Assembly: GCA_016025055.1 (NCBI GenBank)
Contig: CP065590.1
Coordinates: forward strand, 372,001 to 436,000
Direction: 5' to 3'
DNA from: Chryseobacterium indologenes
GTDB taxonomy: Bacteria > Bacteroidota > Bacteroidia > Flavobacteriales > Weeksellaceae
Length of the DNA: 64,000 bases
Positions 26,419 through 37,015 of the stretch are shown in pieces. The position numbers and the translations under genes are program-made. Within the stretch, counting starts at the first letter, position 1. Every line of letters starts with the position of its first letter. The notes beneath the pieces are model-generated. The model had not been told where the DNA came from and made no database searches. It saw nothing but the letters and a program-made list of their open reading frames with translations.

Positions 26419-29400
26419 TTAAAAAGAAACATTAAAGCCGATTGTCACTGATTTTGCAATAGGCTGTGCATAAATATTACCATAGGTTTCCGGATCGAAA
26501 TATCCTTTATGACCATTGCTGAATACAAAAAGGTTACGACCTTCCACACTTAGCCTCAAACTACTGATTCCCATAGGATTCGTAAATTCTTTTGGAAGCG
26601 TATATCCCAAACGAATACTGCTGATTCTCAGATAGCTGATCTCTTTCGCCCAGATATCGAGAAGGCCATATGCATTATTAGGGCTGTCGGTAAGCCACTT
26701 ATTCCCCATCCATCCCGGATTGTTTTCCATATTAGGACTTGTAATCGCCGGAAGTGAAGCGCCAGCTTCAAAGATATCCCTGGTATAATTTCTTCCTCTG
26801 TCCAGATCCATCCCTCTGTATGAAGGTGACCTCATCACCGTCTGTTTAAAGCTGAATGCTGCAGAAACAGTTAAGTCGAAATTATGGATTTTAAAAGTGT
26901 TGATAATACCTCCTGTGAATTTCGGATCTCTGTCACCAATATAAGTGAAGAGGCCTCTCATCTCCTCAGAAGTAAGCTTCGTTCCTACGAGCTGTCCCGG
27001 AAGAAATTCCTCATATACATCATAGAGTTTAAAGAAATCTTCAATTTTCACCTTTTCATTACCTTTCCAGAACATTGGATTTCCATTTTCGTCCATCCCA
27101 GCTGTTTTCAAAGCAAATACTGCATTTACAGGAAGGCCTTCTCTTGACGGAAGCATAGAATTTTGGCGTGGCTGCTCAGTAATAACGTTACTCTTGTTAT
27201 GAGCTAAATTAATAGTGGTAGACCATTTGAAATTTTCTTTCTCTATATTTCTCGTAGATATTGCTACTTCAAAACCTTTGTTTGTAAGACTTCCCCAGTT
27301 CATCATTGTATAGTTGAATCCGGTTTCAAGGGGTGTTTCTCTCATACTGATCATATCTGTACCTTTTCTGCTGTAGACATCTGCAGTAAGGCTGATACGG
27401 TTTTTAAACAGTCCCAGATCAATTCCGAAGTTCACATTGGTTGTTTTTTCCCAACGAAGCTTGTCATTCGGAGAGGTTATTACATTAATGATTTCATGCT
27501 TTCCTCCCGGAAGAATCGTTGCTTCCCCGTATTCTCCGATAAAAAACGGCGATGTATTACGGTCAATATTTCCCTGTAAACCATAGGAAGCTCTTAATCT
27601 CAAATTAGAGATAAGAGAAACATTCTTCATAAACTCTTCCTTACTCACCAGCCATGACCCGGAAGCCGCCCAGATCGGCAGATACTTGTACTTTTTATTC
27701 ATTCCGAACAAATTGGTTCCGTCGTATCTTACACTTCCGAAAAAGGTATATTTCTGGTCGTAGGTATAAGAAGCAGTCGCAAACATTGAAGCATAAGCAT
27801 TCTCTACAGTAGGCATTTCACGATACGTTTCGTACTTTTTATCTCCTGCAAAATCGGAATTGGGGAATATAATCGGTGTCCCTGTTTTGGTAAGGCTATT
27901 AAAACCAAAAGCTCTGGTGACCTGAGTATTATCGATGGTTTTACGGATTTCAGTTCCGGCCATCAAATCGATCTCATGTACTGAATTAATTCTTGTGCTG
28001 TATAACCCCTGTAATTTCCAGTTATACTGAAAGAAATCATTATCCCAGTTTTGTTTTACGCCACCTGCCGGAAGGAAATAATTTGCTGTTCCGTTTTTAA
28101 AATAACGGGTTCCCTCTTTCATCTTTCTTGTAAAATAGGTATTTTCTGCGGCAAACTTCTCCGTTTTATTGGTGTCATACTGAAGTCCCAACTGTGAAAC
28201 GAATTTAAGGCTCTTAGATACTTTATATTCTAAGTCTAAAATCCCTTTTAATGAGTGGTTTTTCAGGGTATAGCTGGTATTTTCTCTTTCTTCCAAGAAG
28301 TTAAAGGGAATGTAAGCATCTCTTGTTCCATCGATATCCGGATCATATTTATAGCTTCCGTCTGCATTAAAAGGTGTCAGATAAGGATTGGCATTTCTGG
28401 AATAATTAATAGGATTGGCTGCAGCATCTGCATCCGTCATGAATGATTCTTTCTCACTCTGAGTCCCAAAAATAGAGATCCCTGCACTAAATTTGTCGCT
28501 TATCTTATAATTGTTCTTTAAAGTAAGGTTATATCTTTTGAAACCTGTTCCTATCGTTGTTCCTTCTTCATCAAAATAACCTAATGAGAAATAATAATCT
28601 GAACGGTCGCTCCCTCCGGAAAGGCTTAATCCATATTGCTTGTTTATAGCATTTCTGTACAACAGTTTTCCCCAGTCGGTATTATTATTTCTTAAAGCAT
28701 CAATCTGCTGGCGGGTGAATGGGTCCAGACCGGCTAAACCTCCGGCTCTGAAATTATCAAGCTGATTGTTTTTATTCAGGATTCTCATCACTTCTCCTTT
28801 ATCGGCACGATAGGTCAGATCGGCACGCTTTGCAAGCATCAGCTCAAGATCAACTTTTTCACTGGAATTCAAAAGATTAAGCTTATCAAAATCAGGACGT
28901 GATGTAATGAAAGTGTCTGCAGAAAAATTCAGTCTCATACTTCCTTTCTTTCCTTTTTTCGTGGTAATGGAAATCACCCCGTTAGCTGCTCTCGCTCCAT
29001 AAATCGCTGTTGCTGCAGCATCTTTTAAAATAGTGATATCTTCAATATCATTAGGGTTTAATCCTGCAATGGAAAAATTCTGAAGCTGGTCAATATTATC
29101 TTTGTCACTGAAATTCGGGACATCATTTCCTTCTAACGGAAGACCATCTACTACCCATAGCGGATCCTGCGGGCCGGATAAAGAAGCCGTACCACGAATT
29201 CTGATCTTGGCAGGTCCTCCTGGCGCTCCTGTTTCAGGAGTCACCACGACACCGGCGATTTGTCCGGACAACATCTGATCAACGCTGGCAACACCGGCCT
29301 GGTTGATCACATCCATTTTAACGGTAGCAACTGCTGAAGTCTGCTTACGTTTTTCAATTTTCTGATATCCTGTGATGATCACTTCCTGAATCTTATTTTT

Positions 29401-29757
29401 ATCAGAAACCTCACCAGCCACCGGCATCAGTGATATATTATAATTTGTCTGATCTTCGTCAATCTGAATCAGCCTAGATTCATATCCAAGGTAGCTCACC
29501 AATACGGATTTCGTACCTTCAGGAACCTCCAGAGTAAATTTTCCGTTTTTATCTGTTATCGCTCCTACAGCCACACTTTCAATGATCCCGTCACGATTGG
29601 TACTGGAAGACACAGACTGGGTTTCAATTTTTATGGATGCTCCTGCAATTATTTTGGAGGTATTGCCGTCCTGGACTTTACCTGTGATGATTTTCTTTTG
29701 TTGGGCAAACGCAATATTAGCAGCCAAAAGAGGTAAAAGTATTAGAGATTTTTTCAT
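26419..29757 (-). CDS. SusC/RagA-type TonB-dependent outer-membrane transporter
   Basis: A 1,112-residue outer-membrane importer. It has a signal peptide (MKKSLILLPLLAANIAFAQ), then a carboxypeptidase-regulatory-like domain (about 20-120), the TonB box region EVIITGYQKIEKRKQ, a plug with GQIAGVVVTPETGAPGG and WVVDGLPLEGND, ILKDAAATAIYGARAANGVI, and a long beta-barrel ending in SVTIGFNVSF with terminal Phe. It forms a pair with the SusD gene 3 bases downstream and starts 6 bases after the protease gene ends. RagA relatives take up peptides and SusC relatives take up glycans; the protease context favours peptides. Confidence 0.93.
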   Translation of the reverse strand: MKKSLILLPLLAANIAFAQQKKIITGKVQDGNTSKIIAGASIKIETQSVSSSTNRDGIIESVAVGAITDKNGKFTLEVPEGTKSVLVSYLGYESRLIQIDEDQTNYNISLMPVAGEVSDKNKIQEVIITGYQKIEKRKQTSAVATVKMDVINQAGVASVDQMLSGQIAGVVVTPETGAPGGPAKIRIRGTASLSGPQDPLWVVDGLPLEGNDVPNFSDKDNIDQLQNFSIAGLNPNDIEDITILKDAAATAIYGARAANGVISITTKKGKKGSMRLNFSADTFITSRPDFDKLNLLNSSEKVDLELMLAKRADLTYRADKGEVMRILNKNNQLDNFRAGGLAGLDPFTRQQIDALRNNNTDWGKLLYRNAINKQYGLSLSGGSDRSDYYFSLGYFDEEGTTIGTGFKRYNLTLKNNYKISDKFSAGISIFGTQSEKESFMTDADAAANPINYSRNANPYLTPFNADGSYKYDPDIDGTRDAYIPFNFLEERENTSYTLKNHSLKGILDLEYKVSKSLKFVSQLGLQYDTNKTEKFAAENTYFTRKMKEGTRYFKNGTANYFLPAGGVKQNWDNDFFQYNWKLQGLYSTRINSVHEIDLMAGTEIRKTIDNTQVTRAFGFNSLTKTGTPIIFPNSDFAGDKKYETYREMPTVENAYASMFATASYTYDQKYTFFGSVRYDGTNLFGMNKKYKYLPIWAASGSWLVSKEEFMKNVSLISNLRLRASYGLQGNIDRNTSPFFIGEYGEATILPGGKHEIINVITSPNDKLRWEKTTNVNFGIDLGLFKNRISLTADVYSRKGTDMISMRETPLETGFNYTMMNWGSLTNKGFEVAISTRNIEKENFKWSTTINLAHNKSNVITEQPRQNSMLPSREGLPVNAVFALKTAGMDENGNPMFWKGNEKVKIEDFFKLYDVYEEFLPGQLVGTKLTSEEMRGLFTYIGDRDPKFTGGIINTFKIHNFDLTVSAAFSFKQTVMRSPSYRGMDLDRGRNYTRDIFEAGASLPAITSPNMENNPGWMGNKWLTDSPNNAYGLLDIWAKEISYLRISSIRLGYTLPKEFTNPMGISSLRLSVEGRNLFVFSNGHKGYFDPETYGNIYAQPIAKSVTIGFNVSF

Positions 29758-29763
29758 AGCCGA

Positions 29764-32330
29764 TTATTTATTTAAAGCCTCTTCGATTCGAATGATTAAG
29801 TCTGTGTAGTGAGCTCTTGATGAGTCGTCACCTTTGTATCTGCGTGTATTCAGTAAGTTCAATACCTTCTGCAGTTCTGCCCTTTTATAAGTCGTGACTT
29901 CAGATACTCTTTTCATGGATGAATAATTGATATTTCTCAGGTTGTGATCTTCTCCATGGAAATTGCAGATGGTTGGGATCGTTAATGTCTGATCAACCTT
30001 CAATCCTTTTACCGCTGTTTTTTCGAATAATTTATTCACTGAAACAATCAGAGCATCTACATAATTCTTTTGGGCCATTTTTTCCAGGATGGTCAGACTT
30101 CCTTTTTTATTAAAAACAGCTCCTCTCACCTGATCAAATAAATTTTCAACGGTGTAGATTTCTTCTTTTGAACCGGACATTTCATGTTTCAATTCATTTT
30201 CGAGGATTCTCAATAATCTGTCGTCCACAAACAAAGAATAGATATTGGCATACTGCATTCCTCTTGCTAAAGTATACGGAGTCTGCTCGAAAGGTCCCAT
30301 CGGGGAGTTTTTAACAGGATATGTCTTTTCTGTTATCGGATTAAAAAACAACCATTCCGGAAGGTTGATGGCATTTTTTATAAGATAGTCAACCGCTCTT
30401 TTCTGAGTTTCAGCCGGTACGGCTTCGTACGCCTTCTTTTTACTTCCAAAAACTGTATTGTTAAGATAAATTCCCCCTACATTCGCCATCACATGACCGG
30501 TATACAAATCCCATTGCCCGATAACTCCAAAGTAGAGTTTACCGGCATCAGTGTATTCTTTTCCATCTTCATAGCTCCATTGTAAAAGATTATTAACAAC
30601 AATTTTCAGGTTTTTCAATCCATATTCACTGGCCTTCATTGCATCGTCGCCGAGGTCTTCGGACTGTGAACGAGGGTCAATGGTTTCCAGATAACTTTGT
30701 TGCTCACCATAGAAATATAATGGATCATCCTGATGTTTTTCTATTAAATTCCTAAGGGCTTTCTTTTCTGAAAACTCATCCGGATACCAACGATAGCCCC
30801 ATTCGATAGCATATTTATCATAAATCCCGATTTTTGGAGTGATAGCCGTCACACCATCTTCAGGTTGTGCTACATAATTATATCGGGCATAATCCATAAT
30901 AGAAGGTGCTGTACCTCCCATTTTATCGGTAAATTCTTTTGAACGTAAAGATTCGACAGGAAATGCAAAAGAGGATCCCATATTATGTTTTAATCCAAAA
31001 GTATGTCCTACTTCATGGGATGATACAAAACGAATGGCTTCTCCCATGTAGTCATCACTGAATTTATTTCCTCTCGCTTTCGGATCTATAGGTCCTATCT
31101 GAATTCTCATCCATTCCTGAAGGGAGGTCATTACATTATGCCACCAGATGATATCAGATTCGATAATCTCACCACTCCTTGGATCAACTACAGACGGTCC
31201 CATCGCATTTGATTTAGGGGAAGCAGCGTAAGTAATTACGGAATATCTTACATCATCAATATCGAAGTCTTCATCTTTTTCATCCGGCATTTTTGCAATG
31301 ACAGCATTTTTAAAACCGGCCTGTTCAAAAGCTGCCTGCCAGTCATATACTCCTGCAATAATTTTCTCACGCCATTGTTTTGGAGTGGCAGGATCAATAT
31401 AATAAACGATTTGTTTTTTAGGTTCTACAAGCTCTCCTCTCAGATATTTTTCTTTGTCTTCATCTTTAGGTTCAAGGTTCCATCTGGTAATGAAGAATTT
31501 CTCGTCCATCTTCTGCTGGCGGTCATTAAAAGCCCAGTGTTTTTCATTGAAAAATCCAACTCTTGCATCAGAAATCCTGGGTTTCATGGGTATCTTGGAA
31601 AGCAATACCAGGTTGGTAGTCACTCCCAATGTCACAGGCAGATCAACTCCTCCTTCATTGACTGAAGTGGTCAGCTGAGACTTTACCACAAGGTTCTGAG
31701 GGAAAGTTTTAACTCCTTCAATGTAAGAAAGACTTGACTTTACGGAACCTCCAAGCCCTACATTCGCCAATACATCATTAAAGCTCTTCTGATTACCATC
31801 GAAAACTTTATTCACTTTAATAGCTACCGACGTAGAGTCATTGCTTTGTGCTTCAATATCAAAAACTTCAATCACAGATTCTGAAAAGTTATCTTTTACA
31901 GATCTTGTAATCGCATCATTCTTAGGAGAAGATACCTTTACGTCTGACGTTTTCACCCAGACTTTTTTGGCAACGTTATCACGGTGAAAAGAGATGATTT
32001 TATTTTCATAATTCATTCCCTTGTTCAGACCGGCCTCATTCACCTGCATGGGCACCTGAGACAGCTTGTTAACGACCAAAAATTGTCGTCCCATCAAACT
32101 GTCAGGAATTTCGAAATAAACATCCGTTTTAACCTGGATCGTATTAAAAAGGCCCTTTTTATAAGTTCCTTTTTGATCAGGTCTTCAATTTTTTTGGTTT
32201 TCTTTGAGGTTGACGATTCTGTTTTATCAATTTTGTCTTTGTTGACTTTCACTGTATCTTTTTTCTGTGCTATTGCCATCGGTGAGGCCATTGCCAGTCC
32301 TAAGTACAGTGCCAGTCTGTAATTCTTCAT
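29764..32330 (-). CDS. Zinc-dependent metalloprotease (DUF5117/5118), one-base frameshift
   Basis: An exported metalloprotease of about 855 residues. A signal peptide (YRLALYLGLAMASPMAIAQ) is followed by an N-terminal DUF5118-like part, DUF5117, and the catalytic motif SSHEVGHTFGLKHN, which is HExxHxxGxxH as in metzincins. The N-terminal 80 residues read in another frame; the break is at the T5 run 32170-32174, where one more base gives IKKGTYKKGLFNTIQ. The start at 32330 follows a -7 box TAGCTTTG at 32387-32380. It sits directly upstream of susC (6 bases), so the group may cut proteins outside the cell and import the products. Substrate unknown. Confidence 0.85.
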
Positions 32331-32462
32331 TAAAGTAGTCCGATTCATTCCAAATAGTAAATATCTTAGTTTCAGCCGGCAAAGCTATAGGTACAATAAA
32401 TAATATGGGTATTATTAGGGAGTGAGAGGTTAGTTTTCGGGAGTGAGTGGATTTTTTTAATT

Positions 32463-34059
32463 TCACTCCATTAATGGCAAAAAGCATATAAAATATTCAC
32501 CATCTACAGAAATATTAAGAGAATTAATTTTAAAATATTCATAAATTTGATTCAAATAGTTAATCCCGAATTTTTCTCCCTGTACAGTCTCTGTTTTTGG
32601 CTGCCAGGTATTCTTTACTATAATCCCGCCCTCTTCTACCGTTATGATAATCTCCAGCGGTTGATCTACGGTCGCAATATTGTGTTTTACAGCATTTTCT
32701 ATAACAATCTGAAGCGATAAATAAGGGATCTGTTTTTTGAGACTTTTCTCATCCTGAATGGTCATACTGAAGATCAGCTCTTCATCAAACCTGCTTTTCA
32801 GGAGTTCCATATACTGTTGAATAAACTGAACTTCCTGAGAAACCGAAACAATATTTTCTTTAGGAGGCACGATGAGATATCTGTAAATCCGGGAAAGATT
32901 CATGGTAAACTTCCGGGCATTCTCTTTATTGATCCCAATAAGCATATACAATGAATTGAGTGAATTGAAAAGAAAATGGGGATTGATATTATTTTTAAGC
33001 TGCTGAAGCTGGTTGATCACTTCTGCTTTATGCATTTTTTTCATTCTCAACCAACAACAGGTTTTTTTCAGATTGTATCTTTTCTTTTTCCCTGTATGCT
33101 ATATTGGTTGATCTTTGAAACAGAATGAAGACCGTGACAATAAGAAACAAAGCTGCTACGAAAATATAAACCGTATAAGCTTTTACCTTATTGGTATTTT
33201 CATCAATGATAAAGTTGACATGGTTCACCACTGCATAACCGTCAAAATTTTCTGTCTTCAAGGGTTTTATAAAGCGGGTAACTTCTACTCCAAGATATTC
33301 TGAAACGGCTGTTTCTTCTGTATAACCGGATTTAGCTTTTGCGCAAAGCGTGTCTTTTGGTTTAATATCTGTAAAATCAAAAACACGTTCTCCAATGTAT
33401 TTTTTTTCAGGATGGGTAATGCAGATGCCTTCTTTAGTAAAAACATAAGCATAGGTATTTGAACTTTTGTCAACATTGGTAAAGTATTGATGCAGATCAT
33501 CTAAACTTACTGTTGATCCGTAATACAAAACATTTTTTTCAGGTAGCACAAGAGAATCATAACTTACCCAGAACATACTGTCTTTACGACTGATCAAAAG
33601 ATCTTTAAAGTGTCCGGAACCATTATTCTTTATTGTAACGGATCTTTGTGCCTTTTTCCGCTCTTTGAAAAGATCAGATAAAGGATTGTTGCTTTCATAC
33701 TGCCCGGTTTTGTTGTTATCATAGTAATACCAGCTGTAGGTAAGCAGATTTCTTTTTTTATTTAAATCATTTAAAACCAAAGAATAATCTCTGTAGTTTT
33801 TAAGTCCGTCTTTCTGAATCAATTCACGAAGCAGATACTGATAGTCCTCAATATTCCTGAATTCATTTTCTACCGATTCATATTTTCTAAAGAAGGTTTT
33901 TCTCGCAAAATCTTCTGTATTTTTACGATTATCCTCAGCAATCAAATGGCTTAACACAGCAAAAGCCACGACTGCAATTAAACAGGTGGATAAAGCGGCA
34001 ACGTAAATATATTTTGGGGATAAGGTGTGTTTAAAGGTAATACTCAATTTCTTCTGCAT
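32463..34059 (-). CDS. LytS-type sensor histidine kinase, one-base frameshift
   Basis: A membrane sensor kinase of about 531 residues after frame repair. Two helices (about 17-38 and 295-317) flank a large periplasmic sensing domain of Cache-like size with SWYYYDNN and VLYYGSTVS. The cytoplasmic part has the phosphoacceptor block NNINPHFLFNSLNSLYML, the N box LQIVIENAVKHN, and a G-box-like GEKFGINYLNQIYEYF, as in HisKA-His_kin LytS proteins. The break is at the T7 run 33035-33041 (one base too many); the join reads LLLVENEKMHKAEVINQLQQLK. Its expected partner is the LytTR regulator at 24.2 kb, 7.5 kb downstream on the same strand. Confidence 0.85.
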
Positions 34060-34145
34060 TCATATTACCATAAAAGAAAATCTGGCGATACGTATAATAA
34101 AGCCTATATTTTTACAATCTCTTTTGTGGATAATTTATTAGTTTG

Positions 34146-34175
34146 CAAAGATATAACAAAGATTCCGGGACCCAA
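34146..34175 (-). promoter_or_regulatory. Promoter of the sensor kinase operon
   Basis: On the minus strand TTG (34175-34173), 19 bases, then TATCTTTG (34153-34146), a full Bacteroidetes match. The leader to the kinase ATG would be about 80 bases. Confidence 0.7.
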
Positions 34176-34278
34176 AAGTGAATTATTTTTTTTCACCAAT
34201 TAAACACTTTTCTTTTTTTTAAAAATAAAAATACGGCTAAAAACAGACCTTTGTAATGTATCAATTTATGATTTTTAT

Positions 34279-34845
34279 CTATAGTTTTTTTAATAATTCT
34301 TCCGTATTCAGGATTGTTGCAAATTCGTCGTTCAGATTGGCTAACATCATCAGATGAACTAATCCTGCATCATATTTTTCTCCATTGATTCCCACTTTAT
34401 CAAAAGCAGCTGTAGCATCAGAAACTACATAGGTTTCATACCCGAAATTTCCTGCCATTCTTGTGGTAGTAGACACACAATGATTGGTCGTAATTCCTAA
34501 AATCACCACCGTATTTATCTTCTGAAGGTCTAATTTTTCTTTCAGATCAGTACCTATAAAGGCACTGTTTACTTTTTTGGTAATCATACATTCACCATTT
34601 TGAGGTAAGACATAATCATTAAATTCAAATCCTGGATGCGTTTTATGCAATTTTGAAGAAAGATTTGTAGAACTATGCCGGATGTGAAATATCGGCAAAC
34701 TCAAGCTTCGCCATTTTTCAAGTATCTTTCCGCTGATTTTTTCCGCATCTTTATTATTCCTGTTTCCTCCCCAATAATCTTCATCAAGAAATCCTTTTTG
34801 AACATCAATAAGAAGCAATGCCGGGTTTTTATCTCTTAATTTCAT
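34279..34845 (-). CDS. Isochorismatase-family cysteine hydrolase
   Basis: A 188-residue cytoplasmic hydrolase. The catalytic Asp is in ALLLIDVQKGFLD (about 14), a Lys is in MITKKVNSAF, and the nucleophile Cys is in LGITTNHCVSTTTRMAG, as in nicotinamidase/isochorismatase relatives. The cis-peptide region and the YVVSDATAAFD stretch are also typical. It starts 11 bases after the alpha/beta hydrolase gene ends, so the two form an operon facing away from an HxlR regulator. The real substrate (amide, ester or isochorismate) cannot be read from sequence. Confidence 0.85.
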   Translation of the reverse strand: MKLRDKNPALLLIDVQKGFLDEDYWGGNRNNKDAEKISGKILEKWRSLSLPIFHIRHSSTNLSSKLHKTHPGFEFNDYVLPQNGECMITKKVNSAFIGTDLKEKLDLQKINTVVILGITTNHCVSTTTRMAGNFGYETYVVSDATAAFDKVGINGEKYDAGLVHLMMLANLNDEFATILNTEELLKKL

Positions 34846-34856
34846 ATTTTTAAAAC

Positions 34857-35801
34857 TTATTTGAAAAGTCTGTTCAGAAGAAACTCTTTATATTCATCAT
34901 TCATGGAAGAATCAAAGAGGTCAAATACATGCAGCGCTCCGGGAATCACCCATAGTTCAGTTTTTACACCTGCTTTATATAAAAGCTGAGCATAATCGAT
35001 ATCTTCATCCCTTAAAGGATCAAGTTCACAGGCAACAATGGTAGTCTGCGGTAACCGGGAAAAGTTATCATAATAGGTCAGATCCGAATATCTGATACTT
35101 TTATCTTTATTCTCTTTCCCCAATACATGCAGCCACGCAGTCTGGGCATACTTTTTATTCCATAGCGGGATATCGGTAAATTCTTCCATTGAAGAGGTAT
35201 TCAGCTTGTTATGAATCACCGGATATAATAAGAACTGATGTTTTATATTCTGAATGCCACGGTCTGCAGCCATTTGAGCCACTGCTGCGGCCAAATGCCC
35301 TCCGGCACTTGCCCCGAATACAGTAATACCATCAGGATTCACTCCCAGTTGATCTTCACCATGACCAATCACCCATTGCAAAGCATCAAACCCATCCAAA
35401 ACCGGCATTGGAAACCCATACTGAGGTGAGAGTCTGTAATCTACGGAGATGATGGTCGCATCTAGTTTATCTGCTATTTCAAACATTTGATGGTCCACTT
35501 GTTCTGGAAGTCCAAAAACATATCCTCCTCCATGAAAATAAAGAAGAACCCTTTCCCGGTTGAAATTTTCAGACTGATAAACATGAAGCCTGATATCATA
35601 TCCATCTTCTGAGCTTGGTATAAAAATATCTTTCACAAGGATATGATCCGGTTTTTTAAAAGGATGAGCTTTCGTAAATTCTTTTCTTTCCTGCTGAATA
35701 ATTTCCGGAGCATTCAAAAATAAATTTCCATCAATTTCCAATGAATAAGGAACATTTTCAATACTGTATTTCAATTCTTTGTCTATTCTATTAAAATCCA
35801 T
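34857..35801 (-). CDS. Alpha/beta hydrolase of the hormone-sensitive-lipase family
   Basis: A 314-residue esterase-like enzyme. The oxyanion motif is YFHGGGYVFGL, the nucleophile elbow is FGASAGGHLAAA (Gly-x-Ser-x-Gly form), and the acid and base are expected in DPLRDEDIDYA and GALHVFDLF near the C-terminus. No signal peptide is seen. It is the first gene of a two-gene unit with the isochorismatase homologue and is divergent from an HxlR-type regulator, 143 bases away. This gene pairing suggests inducible breakdown of a small ester or amide, but no compound can be named. Confidence 0.85.
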   Translation of the reverse strand: MDFNRIDKELKYSIENVPYSLEIDGNLFLNAPEIIQQERKEFTKAHPFKKPDHILVKDIFIPSSEDGYDIRLHVYQSENFNRERVLLYFHGGGYVFGLPEQVDHQMFEIADKLDATIISVDYRLSPQYGFPMPVLDGFDALQWVIGHGEDQLGVNPDGITVFGASAGGHLAAAVAQMAADRGIQNIKHQFLLYPVIHNKLNTSSMEEFTDIPLWNKKYAQTAWLHVLGKENKDKSIRYSDLTYYDNFSRLPQTTIVACELDPLRDEDIDYAQLLYKAGVKTELWVIPGALHVFDLFDSSMNDEYKEFLLNRLFK

Positions 35802-35944
35802 CCTATTATGAATATTTTATTGTACATCTATAATAAAGTCTCTTTTGGGCTCTATATTTCCTGTTTTTATTTGTAAATTTAGTCTATCAATAGAGTGCTT
35901 TCCAAGTATACAAAAGATTGTATGGAACGAACAAAAATGTAAGT

Positions 35945-36319
35945 ATGAGTATTAAAGAATCATCTACCAATAATGAAAATAAAAAAACACTGGAGTACAG
36001 CTGCTCAGAAATATATGCTGTCAATCTGATCAGTGGTCGCTGGATTCTCTCGATCTGTTATCATCTAAAGCAGGAGAAACTCAGATTTTTTGAGTTGAAA
36101 GATAAGATCCCCAACATTTCCGAAAGAATGCTTACCCTACAGCTGAAAAAAATGGAACAGGAAAAACTTATTATCAAGACCATATATCCAGAAGTTCCGG
36201 TAAAAGTAGAATATGAACTTACTGAAATTGGAAAAAAACTGCTTCCGGTTCTGAATCAGCTTGAAATATGGGGTAAGGAACATAAAGAGATCAAAAAAAT
36301 AACGGATCATCCTAATTAA
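35945..36319 (+). CDS. HxlR-family winged-helix regulator
   Basis: A 124-residue DNA-binding protein. The HxlR core is clear: IYAVNLISGRWILSICYHL, LRFFELKDKIPNISERMLTLQLKKMEQ and the wing YPEVPVKVEYELTEIGKKL. A longer TTG-initiated frame (from 35918) exists, but the ATG at 35945 precedes the conserved part and no support is seen for the extension. It is divergent from the two-hydrolase unit and most likely controls it through the 143-base region between them. HxlR members sense aldehydes, quinones or similar thiol-reactive compounds; a single Cys in EYSCSEI could take that role, but this is inference. Confidence 0.85.
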   Translation: MSIKESSTNNENKKTLEYSCSEIYAVNLISGRWILSICYHLKQEKLRFFELKDKIPNISERMLTLQLKKMEQEKLIIKTIYPEVPVKVEYELTEIGKKLLPVLNQLEIWGKEHKEIKKITDHPN

Positions 36320-36336
36320 AAGACGACCCGCCTGTT

Positions 36337-37014
36337 TTACAGTTTATAATTATAACCTATCTGCACTAAAAAAGGCAATCTAGGTTTAGTTTTAAAATCC
36401 TGTGACACAATATTTCCCAGTTTCACATAGATTTCCTGTCGGGAGAAAGAGTACCCTCCTTGTATTCCATAATAAAAATTGCCTCCCGCGGCCGGCTCAT
36501 ACCATCCGTTTTTTACTTCGGGATAGATTTCTTTATAATGTTCCGAATGTCTGAAATGAGTCACAATAGCTTTATCAAACCCTACTTCACCTCCAGCAAA
36601 CCAGGTAGGTCTGTAATAACCGATCACTCCCGCCATATCTACTCCAAAATTGGAAATAGCAACATTCTTATTTTCAAACTTCCGGAATATACCCTGGATT
36701 CTTGTTGAAAACTGAACATCATGAATTTTGGCCCAGCGTACATGAGCACCTGCCTTCACCTTAAAATCATCCAACAATGTGTTCCCTGACGGAATAGACG
36801 CTTCAGCTCCTATTATCAATGGGAAAAACCTGTTGTCGAAATGGTAACCATATCCCAATCCGAAAATAACCCCATATTCTGTTCCAATATTGGCATTGAG
36901 TATATGTTTTTCTTTGGCATTCAGTGCATACCAATTTACTGTTTGTGACCTGATGGGATAAGTAACCATCATCATGATCCAAACTAATAATATATTTTTT
37001 TTCATGATATTCAT
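36337..37014 (-). CDS. Putative outer-membrane beta-barrel protein
   Basis: A 225-residue exported protein with signal peptide (ILLVWIMMMVTYPIRSQ) and alternating hydrophobic/polar strands rich in Gly and Tyr, such as GTEYGVIFGLGYGYHFDNRFF and YYGIQGGYSFSRQEIYVKLGN, ending in a YNYKL strand. This suggests a small 8- to 10-strand outer-membrane barrel; no named family is recognised. The ATG at 37014 is one base past the upstream gene's stop; a second ATG at 37005 is equally possible. It forms an operon with the lipoprotein hydrolase in front of it. Confidence 0.65.
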   Translation of the reverse strand: MNIMKKNILLVWIMMMVTYPIRSQTVNWYALNAKEKHILNANIGTEYGVIFGLGYGYHFDNRFFPLIIGAEASIPSGNTLLDDFKVKAGAHVRWAKIHDVQFSTRIQGIFRKFENKNVAISNFGVDMAGVIGYYRPTWFAGGEVGFDKAIVTHFRHSEHYKEIYPEVKNGWYEPAAGGNFYYGIQGGYSFSRQEIYVKLGNIVSQDFKTKPRLPFLVQIGYNYKL

Positions 37015-37015
37015 T

